A stretch of DNA of 38,349 bases from an uncultured Planctomycetaceae bacterium (GTDB lineage Bacteria > Planctomycetota > Planctomycetia > Pirellulales > UBA1268). Of the stretch, positions 7,018 through 15,658 are shown one piece after another (the first letter of the stretch is position 1; every line of letters begins with the position of its first letter). The notes under the pieces were generated by a model that was given only the letters and a program-made list of their open reading frames with translations, did not search any database and was not told where the DNA came from. The position numbers and the translations under genes are program-made. The stretch spans positions 1 to 38,349 of the forward strand of contig CAJBCV010000259.1 of assembly GCA_903951635.1 (NCBI GenBank), written 5' to 3'.

Positions 7018-9408
7018 TCAGCCTTCGAGCAGTTCGAGGGCTCCGTGGGAGACGATGAAGCGACGCGTTCCGGCGGGGCCGTCGAAGATCACGGTGGCGA
7101 CCGACCTGGCGCCACTTCCGCTGACGCCGGCGACCGTGCCCTCGCCGTATTCGGCATGACGCACGCGCCCCCCTCGGATCATGGGAGTGGGCTGCTGTCG
7201 ACCGGTCGTCCTGCGGGCGAGGTCGGCGGCTGTTTCGAGCGGTGGTGCGGTGCGGGGTGGTCGGGAAGGGGGCCTGGAACGCTGCGGTGGCGAGGCTTCG
7301 TCGTCGAGATCGATCACGAGTCCATCATCTCTGGTTGCGGCAGGGCGTTTGTCGGACATGGGGGCCGCCCAGCCCTGATCGTCATCCCACGAGTCGGGGG
7401 GGAGTTGGGATTCGTCATCCGCCGTCGGGCGTCGTCCGCCGAACGCGTTTCCGGACGGCGCCTCAGCGCCGGTCACCTCGGTCCCGGCGCCCGAAAGTTC
7501 AGCGAGAAACAGGCTGGGGCAGCCGATCCGTCGGGTGCCCCGGTAGTCGCGCATGCGGGCGCAACTCGCTTGGACCTGCTCCATGCCGCGGGTGATCCCC
7601 ACGAACACCAGTCGCCGTTCCTCCTCGAGTTGATCCGGTTGATCGAGGCTCCGCTGATGGGGAAGAATGCCGTCCTCCATCGCCACGAGATAGACGACCG
7701 GGAACTCGAGTCCCTTGGCAGCATGGAATGTCATCAGAGAAACCCTGTCGGCGGCAGGGTCCCAGACATCGGTGTCCGCCACCAGTGCGGTGGTATCGAG
7801 GAAGGAGCCGAGCGGTGATTCGTCCTCCTCACGCCCCTGGGGGTCAGCGGCGTAGGCGGCATCCGCCTGTCGTGCTGCCGTGATCAATTCCTCGACGTTG
7901 GCCAGACGGTCGTCCCCTTCTTCGTCCTCGTCGTCTGCCAGCATGGCACGGTAGCCCGTCTGTTCGAGCACCGCTTCGAGCAGCGCCGCCACCGAGGGTT
8001 CGCTGGCCGCGATCCTCGAGAGCGTGGCCTGGAGTGCGGCGAACCGACCGATCGATGTCGCTGCCCGCGCGGAGAGACCATGAACCGACTTCGCCCGTCC
8101 ACAGGCGGTGAGGAGGGGCACGGAGTGGTCGGCCGCCCACGCCGAGAGGAGGTCGAGCGATTGCCGGCCGATGCCGCGCGCGGGGACGTTGACGACCCGG
8201 AGGAGCGCCTCGTCGTCCCGCGGATTCCGCAGCAATCGGAGCCAGGCGATGACGTCGCGGATTTCCCGGCGTTTGAAGAACTCGACGCCGCGGAGGAGCT
8301 GGTAAGGGACCCCCCGTGAACGGAGCGCGACCTCGAGGGAGCGGGAGAGCGCGTTGGTCCTGAAAAGGATCGCGAAGTCTCGCGGGGAGCGCCCCGTCAT
8401 CGTGACCGACGTGGCGATCTCGTCGGCGATCCGATCGGCCTCTTCGTGCCCCGAAGCATCGAGCACGATGCGGACCGGTGCGCCATCAGCGGCATCGGTG
8501 AGGAGGCGCTTCGGCTTTCTCCGCGTGTTGTGAGCGATGAGGCGGTCGGCTGTCGCGAGAATGTTGGCCGTGCTGCGGTAGTTGTGCTCGAGTTTCACCA
8601 CGCTCGCGGAGGGATAGTCACGCTCGAACTCCAGGATGTTGCGGATGCTTGCCCCGCGCCATCCGTAGATCGCCTGGTCGGGGTCGCCTGTCACCGAGAG
8701 ATTCGGGTAGTCGATCGACAGGCCGCGGAGGATCGCATACTGCGCAGCGTTGGTGTCCTGGTATTCATCGACGAGAATCCAGCGGTGGCGGGCATCGAGT
8801 TGGCTGCGCAGTTCCGGGTTTTCGATGATCAACCGCGCCACGTGGACGAGCAGGTCGTCGAAGTCGACGGCGTTGCACTCGAGCATCATCTGTTGGTAGA
8901 CCGGCCACAGCCGCACGGCGATCTCATCGGCCGGCCGGCCCCAACGGGGTTCGAAGGTCTCCGGCGTCCGGAGGTCGTTCTTGGCACGGCTGATGATTCC
9001 CGCGAGTCGGTCGATCGGGGTGTGCGTGAGGTTCAATCCGAGACGCTTCGCCGCCCGCTTCATCACCGATCCGGAGTCGTCGGTGTCGAGGATCGAATAG
9101 TCGCTCGTCAGGCCGACCATCCTCGCGTGGGTCCGGAGCAGGCGGGCAGCGAACCGGTGGAACGTTCCCATTTCCACGGCCTGCGGACCCACCAGCGACG
9201 TCACGCGACGACGCATCTCGTCGGCGGCCTTGTTGGTGAACGAAAGCGCGACGATGTTCCGGGCCGGGATGCCCTGAGCGATGAGGTGGGCGATCCGGTG
9301 GGTGACGACGCGAGTCTTACCGCTTCCCGGCCCGGCGAGGACCAGCAGCGGGCCTTCCATATGGGTGGCCGCCAGACGCTGCGACTCATTGAGGCTGTCG
9401 AGTTGCAT
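7018..9408 (-). CDS. ATP-dependent DNA helicase, UvrD/PcrA family
   Basis: 796 residues of a superfamily 1A 3'-5' DNA helicase acting in repair and in clearing replication-transcription conflicts. Motifs are in order: Q motif LNESQRLAATH, Walker A AGPGSGKTRV, TFHRFAARLL, motif II VDEYQDTNAAQ, motif III GDPDQAIYGWRGA, motif IV HNYRST, LMTFHAAKGLEFPVVYLVAMEDG, and GITRGMEQ (motif VI region; the usual VALTRA-type sequence is altered). After an acidic/proline-rich linker the protein ends in a Tudor-like C-terminal domain (RHAEYGEGTVAGV...), typical of PcrA/UvrD, which can contact RNA polymerase. It is transcribed away from the alpha-CTD-like gene and ends 18 bases past the epimerase stop, so those two genes converge. 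A possible -10, TATACT on the - strand, lies at 9515-9520. Confidence 0.93.
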   Translation of the reverse strand: MQLDSLNESQRLAATHMEGPLLVLAGPGSGKTRVVTHRIAHLIAQGIPARNIVALSFTNKAADEMRRRVTSLVGPQAVEMGTFHRFAARLLRTHARMVGLTSDYSILDTDDSGSVMKRAAKRLGLNLTHTPIDRLAGIISRAKNDLRTPETFEPRWGRPADEIAVRLWPVYQQMMLECNAVDFDDLLVHVARLIIENPELRSQLDARHRWILVDEYQDTNAAQYAILRGLSIDYPNLSVTGDPDQAIYGWRGASIRNILEFERDYPSASVVKLEHNYRSTANILATADRLIAHNTRRKPKRLLTDAADGAPVRIVLDASGHEEADRIADEIATSVTMTGRSPRDFAILFRTNALSRSLEVALRSRGVPYQLLRGVEFFKRREIRDVIAWLRLLRNPRDDEALLRVVNVPARGIGRQSLDLLSAWAADHSVPLLTACGRAKSVHGLSARAATSIGRFAALQATLSRIAASEPSVAALLEAVLEQTGYRAMLADDEDEEGDDRLANVEELITAARQADAAYAADPQGREEDESPLGSFLDTTALVADTDVWDPAADRVSLMTFHAAKGLEFPVVYLVAMEDGILPHQRSLDQPDQLEEERRLVFVGITRGMEQVQASCARMRDYRGTRRIGCPSLFLAELSGAGTEVTGAEAPSGNAFGGRRPTADDESQLPPDSWDDDQGWAAPMSDKRPAATRDDGLVIDLDDEASPPQRSRPPSRPPRTAPPLETAADLARRTTGRQQPTPMIRGGRVRHAEYGEGTVAGVSGSGARSVATVIFDGPAGTRRFIVSHGALELLEG

Positions 9409-9758
9409 ACGTTCGTGGTGGATTCCGCGGGAGCGGGGGATCTCGGGGGGATGCGCGGTTTGGGAAGAGAGACGTGGATGCCTGTCGGGAGGTAGTCGGA
9501 ATCCCGAGGTCCCGAGTATATTTCTTCCCCGTCGGAAGACGGTGCCATCGGATCACGGATCGGGTTTGGCAGGGCGGCAGGCTGGGGGACACCTGGGCCT
9601 TCGCGTCGCGAGCCTCTCGATGCGTGAAAAGTCGCTCCACCGGAGCGAAGCAGGGATGCCTGATGGTACCCCGTCACAGACGGTTCCGATTCCCGGGACA
9701 TTCCCGGGACACGACGCCCATGGACCGGGAACCCGGTCCGCCGCACGGGAGGGAACCC
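9409..9758. other. Divergent intergenic region, helicase / alpha-CTD-like gene
   Basis: 350 bases with no convincing gene. It must hold promoters for both flanking genes. On the - strand, TATACT (9515-9520) could serve the helicase, without a good -35. On the + side, a tandem repeat at 9689-9710 precedes the alpha-CTD-like gene. An in-frame ATG at 9720 would add 13 residues to that protein but has no ribosome-binding site. Confidence 0.5.
9689..9710. repeat. 11-bp tandem repeat, possible operator
   Basis: attcccgggac is present twice head to tail, 48 bases before the start of the alpha-CTD-like gene. Each unit contains the 8-base palindrome tcccggga, and the two palindrome centres are 11 bases apart, about one helical turn. 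This suits a cooperative dimeric regulator, but no binding protein is known. Confidence 0.65.
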
Positions 9759-10079
9759 ATGCCACGCGTTCCGTATAAAAATTTGACTCAATCGGACGAG
9801 ATGGCGGAGAAACTCGACATGAGCACCGCCGAGATCGGTCTCTCGGTGAGGACGACGAATTGTCTGGAGGAGAAGGGCATCTTCACGGTCCACGACCTCC
9901 TCAAGTGCAAGCGTGCCGATCTTCTCGGCATCTCCAATTTCGGTGAAAAAACGCTCGAAGAGGTCTATCGGGCCCTCGAGAAGATCGGATTCTACCGCTC
10001 CGCGCAGGCTTCCTCCCCCCAGGCGACACTCCAGGGGACGAGCGGACTGCCCGGGACGTCCAGCGAAGATCCCCACTGA
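9759..10079 (+). CDS. Free-standing RNA polymerase alpha C-terminal-domain-like protein
   Basis: 106 residues. Residues ~20-75 match the alpha-CTD: EIGLSVRTTNCLEEKGIFTV, DLLKCKRADLLGISNFGEKT, LEEVYRALEKIGF. This is the helix-hairpin-helix domain that contacts UP-element DNA and activators. There is no alpha N-terminal assembly domain. The N-terminus (PRVPYKNLTQSDEMAEKLDMS) and the Ser/Thr/Gly/Pro-rich tail are unrelated to the canonical linker. ATG 9759 is supported by a strong GGGAGGGA eight bases upstream. The gene lies just before a three-gene set of unknown function. It might modulate promoter recognition or act as a stand-alone DNA-binding protein; both are inference. Confidence 0.88.
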   Translation: MPRVPYKNLTQSDEMAEKLDMSTAEIGLSVRTTNCLEEKGIFTVHDLLKCKRADLLGISNFGEKTLEEVYRALEKIGFYRSAQASSPQATLQGTSGLPGTSSEDPH

Positions 10080-10155
10080 ATCCCGGGCTTGCGGGCCGGG
10101 GCATCCGGCCGAGCGGAGCGAACCGCCGGCCGGCGCACGTGCGGACTGACCGGCC

Positions 10156-11238
10156 ATGAGATTTCCGCGGTTCTTTACGAAGAAGCGAGGTCACCGGCGA
10201 ACCGACTCCCATGCCTGGGGGTCGTTCGCCGAGGGGCTCTTTTACGCGCTCTTGTTCGGTGCCGGAATAGTTTTCGGCCTGCTCCTCGTGACCGGCGCGG
10301 TGACGTACGCGCCAGCCGATCCAGACTCGGTCGTGCTCCAACGCGGCTACGAGTGGTGGATGTGGCTCCTGACGCTCCTCATACCGGTGGCCCTGCTGGC
10401 CTTCGGAGGTTCCGGGCTCGTCCGGATCGTGCGAACGTGGGGTAAGTCGCAGGAGCATCGGGCCGCAGCTTTGCGAGCGGTGATCCTCGACGGCCTTGTC
10501 GGAACGCCTCCAGCGGTGTCCGGGCATCCGGGAGTTCCCTCGTGCGACAACCTCGAGAACTCGCCCGGCATCGTCCTCAAGTACCGGCTTCCCCTCGAGA
10601 GCCCGGAGAATTGGACACTCGTCGGTTTCGGGCTGTTCGCGCTGCTCTGGAACGCCGTGGTGGTGGTGCTCGCCGTCGGGGTGGGGGCTGACCTCGTCGG
10701 CGGTACGACGGATTGGTTCTTGATCGGATTGCTCGTACCGTTCGCCGCGGTCGGCGTCGGTGGCGTGGTGCTGTTCGTCAGGTCCGCTGTGCTCTCCACA
10801 TCCGTGGGGCCGACGCACGTCGAGATCTCCGATCACCCGCTCGTCCCCGGCATGTCGTACGACGTCCGCCTCGGGCAGGGGGGAGCGCATCTTTTCCGAT
10901 CGATCGATCTCGGGCTCGAATTGGAGGAGACAGCGACCTTCCGTCAGGGCACCGACACAAGAACCCAGCGACTCGTGGTGCGGAGAGTTCCCGTGTCGCG
11001 ATGGCAGCGTGTGCAACCGGTGCCGGGGGGAAGTTTCGAGGCCCGCGTCGCGGTGACGATCCCGAACGACGCCATGCATTCCTTCTCCAGCGAGAACAAT
11101 GCCGTGCAGTGGCGGATCGTGGTCCGGGCCCTGCCCGACCGCTGGCCCGAGTTCACTCGCGTGTTTCCCGTGGTCGTGTTGCCGGTGAAGGCGGTCGGTC
11201 CGGCCGCGTCCGCCGAAACCGTGGAGTCACTCGAATGA
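10156..11238 (+). CDS. Four-helix membrane protein with beta-rich C-terminal domain, function unknown
   Basis: 360 residues. Two hydrophobic segments lie near residues 25-50 and 66-90, two more near 155-178 and 182-207, an arrangement like DUF3592-type proteins. The ~150-residue C-terminal part is predicted soluble and beta-rich, with VRRVPVSRW, VAVTIPNDAMHSF and NNAVQWRIVVRALPDRWPEF; these phrases recall arrestin-like beta-sandwich proteins, but this is a pattern impression only. Its stop overlaps the next gene by four bases (ATGA), so translational coupling is likely, and an ATPase gene follows. I do not recognise an assigned function. Confidence 0.8.
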   Translation: MRFPRFFTKKRGHRRTDSHAWGSFAEGLFYALLFGAGIVFGLLLVTGAVTYAPADPDSVVLQRGYEWWMWLLTLLIPVALLAFGGSGLVRIVRTWGKSQEHRAAALRAVILDGLVGTPPAVSGHPGVPSCDNLENSPGIVLKYRLPLESPENWTLVGFGLFALLWNAVVVVLAVGVGADLVGGTTDWFLIGLLVPFAAVGVGGVVLFVRSAVLSTSVGPTHVEISDHPLVPGMSYDVRLGQGGAHLFRSIDLGLELEETATFRQGTDTRTQRLVVRRVPVSRWQRVQPVPGGSFEARVAVTIPNDAMHSFSSENNAVQWRIVVRALPDRWPEFTRVFPVVVLPVKAVGPAASAETVESLE

Positions 11239-11681
11239 ATGGCGTGGACGCTGACCATGGGGACGACCATGTTCCGGCCGTTTCGGGCCAGCTGTTTCCG
11301 CGGATCGAACTCCGTTTCGGGCATCCGGGCCGGGGTTACGAACCAGGGGAGTGGGTCACGGTCGAGTATGGCATCGAAGGTCTCCATGGCGAGCGGCCTC
11401 GGGCGCTGGAGCGGTCGGCCCTGTGGTACACGGAGGGAAAGGGGGAGGAGGATCTCGGAGTTCATGCCTTCGAGCGATTCCCGACGCCTGAGACCATCGA
11501 CCGCGTCGTACCGGAAGGCACGTTTGCGTTCCGTCTTCCGACGAGCCCACTCTCGTACGAAGGAGTGATCGTGAAGATCCGCTGGTGCGTTCGCCTGCGG
11601 GTGTTCTTCGAGTCCGGGCGCGACCATGTCTCGGAGCACGTGTTCACCGTCGGTCGTGTTCCGCCGTCGGTCTTGCCGTGA
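11235..11681 (+). CDS. Small beta-rich protein of unknown function
   Basis: 148 residues with no signal peptide or membrane segment. Notable stretches are LFPRIELRFGHPGRGYEPGEWVTVEY, ALWYTEGKGEEDLGVHAF and FRLPTSPLSYEGVIVKIRWC, followed by a terminal strand ending in FTVGRV. The alternation of strands and turns suggests a single beta-sandwich, perhaps like half of an arrestin fold, matching the beta-rich tail of the upstream membrane protein. The start overlaps the previous stop (ATGA), which fixes the start and suggests that the two proteins are made in step. The ATPase starts 22 bases downstream. Function is unknown. Confidence 0.78.
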   Translation: MNGVDADHGDDHVPAVSGQLFPRIELRFGHPGRGYEPGEWVTVEYGIEGLHGERPRALERSALWYTEGKGEEDLGVHAFERFPTPETIDRVVPEGTFAFRLPTSPLSYEGVIVKIRWCVRLRVFFESGRDHVSEHVFTVGRVPPSVLP

Positions 11682-11703
11682 GCCTCCGCCCCGACACCAC
11701 GCC

Positions 11704-12330
11704 ATGCCCCTCGACCGTTCCTACCTTCGACGCAATCCGTTCGCCACGAGATACGTCGCGTCGGCCCGCCTCATGCCGCGCGACAGCCGTGGGGTGATCC
11801 TCGATCTTCCATCGCTCGTCACGCGGCTGGCCGACATCGGTGGATCGGGTGCGATCGAAGGTCCGCACGGAACCGGAAAGTCGACCATCCTGTTCCATCT
11901 TTCTCAATCCGTTGCGTTCCAATCGCGACCGGTGGTGAGGGCCAGGCTGCGGAGGAGGCGCGACGGGCTTTCCGTTCTCCGGTCGATCTGGTGCACCCCG
12001 CGGGGCGGGTTGGCTTGCATCGACAGCTGGGAGCTTCTCGGGACCGTCGGCCGGACCATGGCGACGTGGATGGCCAAAGGACTCGGCATCGGATTGTTGG
12101 TGACGTCCCACGGCCCGACGGCCTTGCCAACGCTCGTGAGTTGCCGTGGAAGTCGGGAATTGCTCGAGGCGCTGGTTCGCCAGCTCCCCGACCACGGGGA
12201 GTGGTTCGGAACGACGATCGCGCCTGCCGATCTCGACGCCGCGATCGTCGAGGGCGGGGGAGATCTTCGGAAAGCCTTCGACGCACTCTACGACCGCTTT
12301 GAGCAATCCCGCTCGGCGGCCCCACGTTGA
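11704..12330 (+). CDS. P-loop ATPase of unknown role
   Basis: 208 residues. A Walker A motif GPHGTGKST sits at 53-61 (Lys59), a likely Walker B at GLACIDSWELL, and a sensor-like GLLVTSHGPTALPTL follows. The N-terminus carries NPFATRYV and the C-terminus GDLRKAFDALYDRFEQ; from memory, both resemble conserved phrases in a planctomycete ATPase family without a known function. It lacks the signature motif of ABC transporters and has no membrane segment, so it is probably cytoplasmic and may serve the upstream membrane protein. ATG 11704 is chosen because the conserved N-terminal phrase follows at once and the upstream part of the frame overlaps the previous gene. Confidence 0.8.
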   Translation: MPLDRSYLRRNPFATRYVASARLMPRDSRGVILDLPSLVTRLADIGGSGAIEGPHGTGKSTILFHLSQSVAFQSRPVVRARLRRRRDGLSVLRSIWCTPRGGLACIDSWELLGTVGRTMATWMAKGLGIGLLVTSHGPTALPTLVSCRGSRELLEALVRQLPDHGEWFGTTIAPADLDAAIVEGGGDLRKAFDALYDRFEQSRSAAPR

Positions 12331-12333
12331 GGC

Positions 12334-12353
12334 CTCGCCGCCGTCCTGGCGAG
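12334..12353 (+). terminator. Weak hairpin after the ATPase gene
   Basis: ctcgcc (12334-12339) can pair with ggcgag (12348-12353) around an 8-base loop, four bases after the stop codon. There is no T tract, so if it ends transcription it would need another factor. The remaining bases up to 12605 contain no gene. Confidence 0.3.
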
Positions 12354-12605
12354 CGAAAGCCGTGTTCGGCACGACGTCGAAACCGCCGTGTTGCGGCAGG
12401 ACGTTCCGGCTGTGCGCGTCGTAACGGTTCTGATGTGGCCGCCACAGGAATTCATGATTCCGACGGCGAAATACTTTCCCCAACCCCCCACGTCGGCAAC
12501 CTACGCTAGACAGGATCGTGGAGGAGATGGCGGCGGTGATGGCTGCCTTCCACGGCGGGCGGTTGGCAGGATGTGGTCGGACAGGTCGATTCCGAGGAGT
12601 GAGTC

Positions 12606-13880
12606 ATGAACGTGCGGCGAGTGGTCGTGACGCTGAATCTGGCGGGAGTGCTCATGGTGGCAGGACCGCGCGTCGGCATGGCGCAGTGTTGTCTCACGAA
12701 TCTGTGCGCCGGCTTCCAATCCTGCTTCTACAAGGCCCCCCAAGCCTACGCCGTCGCGCCGATCGTGGCTCCGGTCGCGGCGCCGGCCATGGCGCCGGTG
12801 ATGGCCCCGGTGCCCATCGCTCCCCCACCCCCGGTGACCGTTCCCGTTCAGCAGGTGAGCTACGTCCCCGAGACGACGTACCGGACCGAATATCGCTCGG
12901 TGCCGGTGACGAGCTACAAGCCCTCGTGCGAGATCGATCCCTGCACCGGCTGTCCGCGCGATTGCATGGAGCAGGTGACGAACTACGTCCAGCAACCCGT
13001 CAACGTCCCGGTCACCCAGTACCGAGCGGTCTATTCGACGAAGTACGTGCAGATGCAGCCCCAGCAGGGATACGCCCAGCCGGCCTATGCACAACCGTCG
13101 TACGCCCAGCCTGCCTATGGGCAGCCTGCCGTCGGGGCGCCCGTCATGGCACCAGCCGCCGCCGCCCCGTCGGCGTGGGTCCCAGGGACAAACGTCACTC
13201 CCGGGCCGGCCGGCCCGGCAACCAGCCCGTTCGCTGCGCCGGTGCAAACGGCGCCCCAGGCTTGGGGCGCTGCGGGTGCCGACATCTCGCAGCAGGTCGT
13301 GCCCGGGCAGACGAGCATCACGGCGCCGGCGCTCCAGCAGGGGGGAGCTGTCGCACAGCCCACCTTTCAACAGCAGATCGTTCCACAGAGTGGGTCGTTT
13401 GCGCCTGCCCTGCAGCAGGGGTCGGGGCTCCAGCCCACCAGCCCGCCGTCTCTGACGCCCGCCCCGTCGCTGCGTCCGATCACGGAATTGCCGAAGTCCC
13501 CCGCCGCCAGTCAGCCCGGTTCTGCCCCCGCGGCGGCAGCGGCTCCGGCGGCGACCGGGAACGCCCCTGCCACCGGGAACGCCCCCGCCACCGGCCAAGC
13601 CCCTGCCGCCGGGAACGCCCCTGCCGCCACACCGATCACCGGTGAGGCCCCCCAGGCCGGTACCCAGCGGTTGGTCCCGATTCCTGCCGCGCCGGCCACT
13701 CCGGCTCCGCGTGCCGTGGCGCCCGGCATGCCTACGGTGCCTGGCCCCGGACCGGGAACGACCACCGGGGCGTTTCCCCGGCTGCTCGCTCCGACGGCCC
13801 ACACGACCTCGTGGCAGCCGGTCGCGCCCCGTGCGGCGGCTTACCCGACGGCAGCCCTCCCCTCGCGTTCGCAGCAGTGA
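12606..13880 (+). CDS. Secreted Cys/Tyr and Pro/Ala/Gln-rich repeat protein
   Basis: 424 residues. A signal peptide (~1-26, ending VGMA|QCC) leads into a short Cys-rich part (QCCLTNLCAGFQSC), a segment with VPETTYRTEYRSVPVTSYKPSC, CTGCPRDC and NYVQQPVNVPVTQYRAVY, then long low-complexity Ala/Pro/Gln/Gly sequence with YAQPAYAQP-type repeats (~155-180) and GNAPAT-type repeats (~318-345). The Tyr/Arg/Val/Thr phrase resembles secreted proteins I associate with planctomycetes. The cysteines suggest cross-linking and a structural or cell-surface role; no enzymatic motif is present. AGGAG (12595-12599) gives a clear ribosome-binding site for ATG 12606. The polX-like gene begins 14 bases after its stop, so the two may be co-transcribed. 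Confidence 0.82.
   Translation: MNVRRVVVTLNLAGVLMVAGPRVGMAQCCLTNLCAGFQSCFYKAPQAYAVAPIVAPVAAPAMAPVMAPVPIAPPPPVTVPVQQVSYVPETTYRTEYRSVPVTSYKPSCEIDPCTGCPRDCMEQVTNYVQQPVNVPVTQYRAVYSTKYVQMQPQQGYAQPAYAQPSYAQPAYGQPAVGAPVMAPAAAAPSAWVPGTNVTPGPAGPATSPFAAPVQTAPQAWGAAGADISQQVVPGQTSITAPALQQGGAVAQPTFQQQIVPQSGSFAPALQQGSGLQPTSPPSLTPAPSLRPITELPKSPAASQPGSAPAAAAAPAATGNAPATGNAPATGQAPAAGNAPAATPITGEAPQAGTQRLVPIPAAPATPAPRAVAPGMPTVPGPGPGTTTGAFPRLLAPTAHTTSWQPVAPRAAAYPTAALPSRSQQ
13553..13627 (+). repeat. 18-bp coding repeats (GNAPAT-type)
   Basis: About four imperfect in-frame copies of an 18-base unit encode hexapeptides such as GNAPAT and GQAPAA within the low-complexity C-terminal part of the secreted protein. Unit length is a multiple of three, so copy-number change would keep the frame. 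Confidence 0.75.
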
Positions 13881-13894
13881 ACTGATCCTCGGAA

Positions 13895-15658
13895 GTGTCC
13901 GTGACCAACGCCGACGTTGCCGCCCTCTTCGATCGTCTCGCCGATCTCCTCGAATACGAAGGGGAGAATGCGTTCAGGATCCGCGCGTACCGTGCGGCCG
14001 CCCGGACCATCGCCGATCAGATCGAGGCGCTCGATGCGATCAGGGCCGATGAGACGAGATCCCTCACCGATCTCGAGGGCGTCGGGCGTGATCTTGCCGC
14101 CAAGATCGAGACGATCCTCGACAGCGGGCGGCTGCCGCTTCTGGACGAGCTGTCGGCCCGGGTTCCGGCGGAGGTCTTCGACCTCCTGCGGGTTCCGGGC
14201 CTCGGTCCGAAGAAGGTCCGCCAACTCGTCGATGGGCTGGGAATCACTTCCCTCGATGCCCTCGAAGAGGCGTGTCGCTCAGGACGCGTGCGCGGCGTGA
14301 AGGGCTTCGGCGAGAAGACCGAGGCCGCGATTCTCAAAAGTCTCGCCTTCGTCCGTGGCACCACCGCACAGCGACAACTGTGGGACGATGCCGATCAGGT
14401 CGTCGGCGACGTCCTTGCCTGGATGCGGGGATGTCCGGCGGTGGAACGGATCGAGGCCGCGGGGAGTTGGCGGCGGGGTTGTGAGACCGTCGGAGACATT
14501 GACCTCGTCGCCGTGGCAACCGACGCGGTTGCGGTCATGGAACACTTCCGCCGCTGGGAGCACACGACCGACGTGATCGCCTCCGGGGGAACGAAGTCGA
14601 GCCTCCGCGGGCCGCGTGGCATGCAGGTCGATCTCCGGGTCGTCGCCCCAGCCGCCTTCGGAGCGGCCTGGCAATACTTCACCGGCTCCAAGGAACACAA
14701 CATCCGCGTCCGCTCGAGGGCCCGGGAGCACGGCTGGTCGCTCAACGAATACGGATTCCAACCGGTCGATTCCGATTCCCGAGCGGTTCCGCCGCCGGCT
14801 ACGACCGAGCCCGAGATCTACCGCGCCCTCGGACTCGCCTGGATTCCGCCGGAACTCCGTGAGGGCCGTGACGAATTGGCCCTTGCCGCCGAGGGAAAGC
14901 TCCCGCTCCTCGTCGAGGAGCGGGATATCCGTGGTGATCTCCACATGCACACCACCGACACCGACGGCGAGGACACGCTCACCGACATGGTGCAGGGCGC
15001 TCGCCAGCGGGGCCTGGAGTACATCGCGATCACGGATCATGGGCAGCGGGTGTCGATGGCTCGCGGCTTGGACGAGACTAGGCTCCTGCGGCAGTGGGAG
15101 CGCATCGACCGGCTCAACGAGTCGCTCGCCGCCGAGGGGCCGGCGTCGATCGTGGTCCTCAAGGGGATCGAAGTCGACATGCTCGAGCGCGGCGGGCTCG
15201 ACCTCCCCGACGATGTCCTCGCGCGGGCGGATTGGGTCGTGGCAAGCCTCCACTACGGGCAATCCCAGCCCCGAGAGAGGATCACGGAGCGGATTCTCGA
15301 GGCGATTCGTCACCCGGCGGTGCGGGTGATCGGGCACCCTACCGGCCGGCTCCTCAACCGTCGGCCGGCGTACGACGTCGACATGGAAGCGGTGATCGCT
15401 GCCGCCGCGGAATCGGGGACGTTCTTGGAGATCAACGCCCATCCGAGCCGGCTCGATCTCGACGATCACCATGCGGCCGCGGCGCGGCGGGCCGGGGTGC
15501 GGATGGTGATCTCCACCGATGCCCACTCCGTCCGGGGGTTCGGCGTGATGCGGTGTGGTGTGCTCCAAGCACGACGTGCCGGGCTGACGAGCGCCGACGT
15601 CGTCAACACCCTCGGCTGGGGCGAGTTTCGCCGCCTTTTGGGGCCGCGATCGACCTGA
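13895..15658 (+). CDS. polX: PolX-type DNA polymerase/3'-5' exonuclease with PHP domain
   Basis: 587 residues with the bacterial PolX layout. An N-terminal helix-hairpin-helix domain (1-~110) is followed by the family X palm with GSWRRGCETVGDIDLV (two metal-binding Asp near 208-210) and the third carboxylate in VDLRVV. A C-terminal PHP domain (~345-575) shows DLHMHTTDTDG, ITDHGQ, GIEVDML, SLHYGQ, VIGHPTGRLLN, EINAHPSRLDL and STDAHS. These metal-binding residues look complete, consistent with gap-filling synthesis plus exonuclease or AP-endonuclease-like activity in base-excision repair. The start could be GTG 13895 or GTG 13901; GGAAG at 13891 fits the second better. Its stop abuts the stop of the converging gene with no spacer. 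Confidence 0.92.
   Translation: MSVTNADVAALFDRLADLLEYEGENAFRIRAYRAAARTIADQIEALDAIRADETRSLTDLEGVGRDLAAKIETILDSGRLPLLDELSARVPAEVFDLLRVPGLGPKKVRQLVDGLGITSLDALEEACRSGRVRGVKGFGEKTEAAILKSLAFVRGTTAQRQLWDDADQVVGDVLAWMRGCPAVERIEAAGSWRRGCETVGDIDLVAVATDAVAVMEHFRRWEHTTDVIASGGTKSSLRGPRGMQVDLRVVAPAAFGAAWQYFTGSKEHNIRVRSRAREHGWSLNEYGFQPVDSDSRAVPPPATTEPEIYRALGLAWIPPELREGRDELALAAEGKLPLLVEERDIRGDLHMHTTDTDGEDTLTDMVQGARQRGLEYIAITDHGQRVSMARGLDETRLLRQWERIDRLNESLAAEGPASIVVLKGIEVDMLERGGLDLPDDVLARADWVVASLHYGQSQPRERITERILEAIRHPAVRVIGHPTGRLLNRRPAYDVDMEAVIAAAAESGTFLEINAHPSRLDLDDHHAAAARRAGVRMVISTDAHSVRGFGVMRCGVLQARRAGLTSADVVNTLGWGEFRRLLGPRST

Noticed and set aside
12913..13140. Possible CRISPR-like or intergenic repeat array
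   Set aside because: The repeats are short, in frame and encode Tyr/Ala/Gln/Pro peptides of a secreted protein; there are no spacers.
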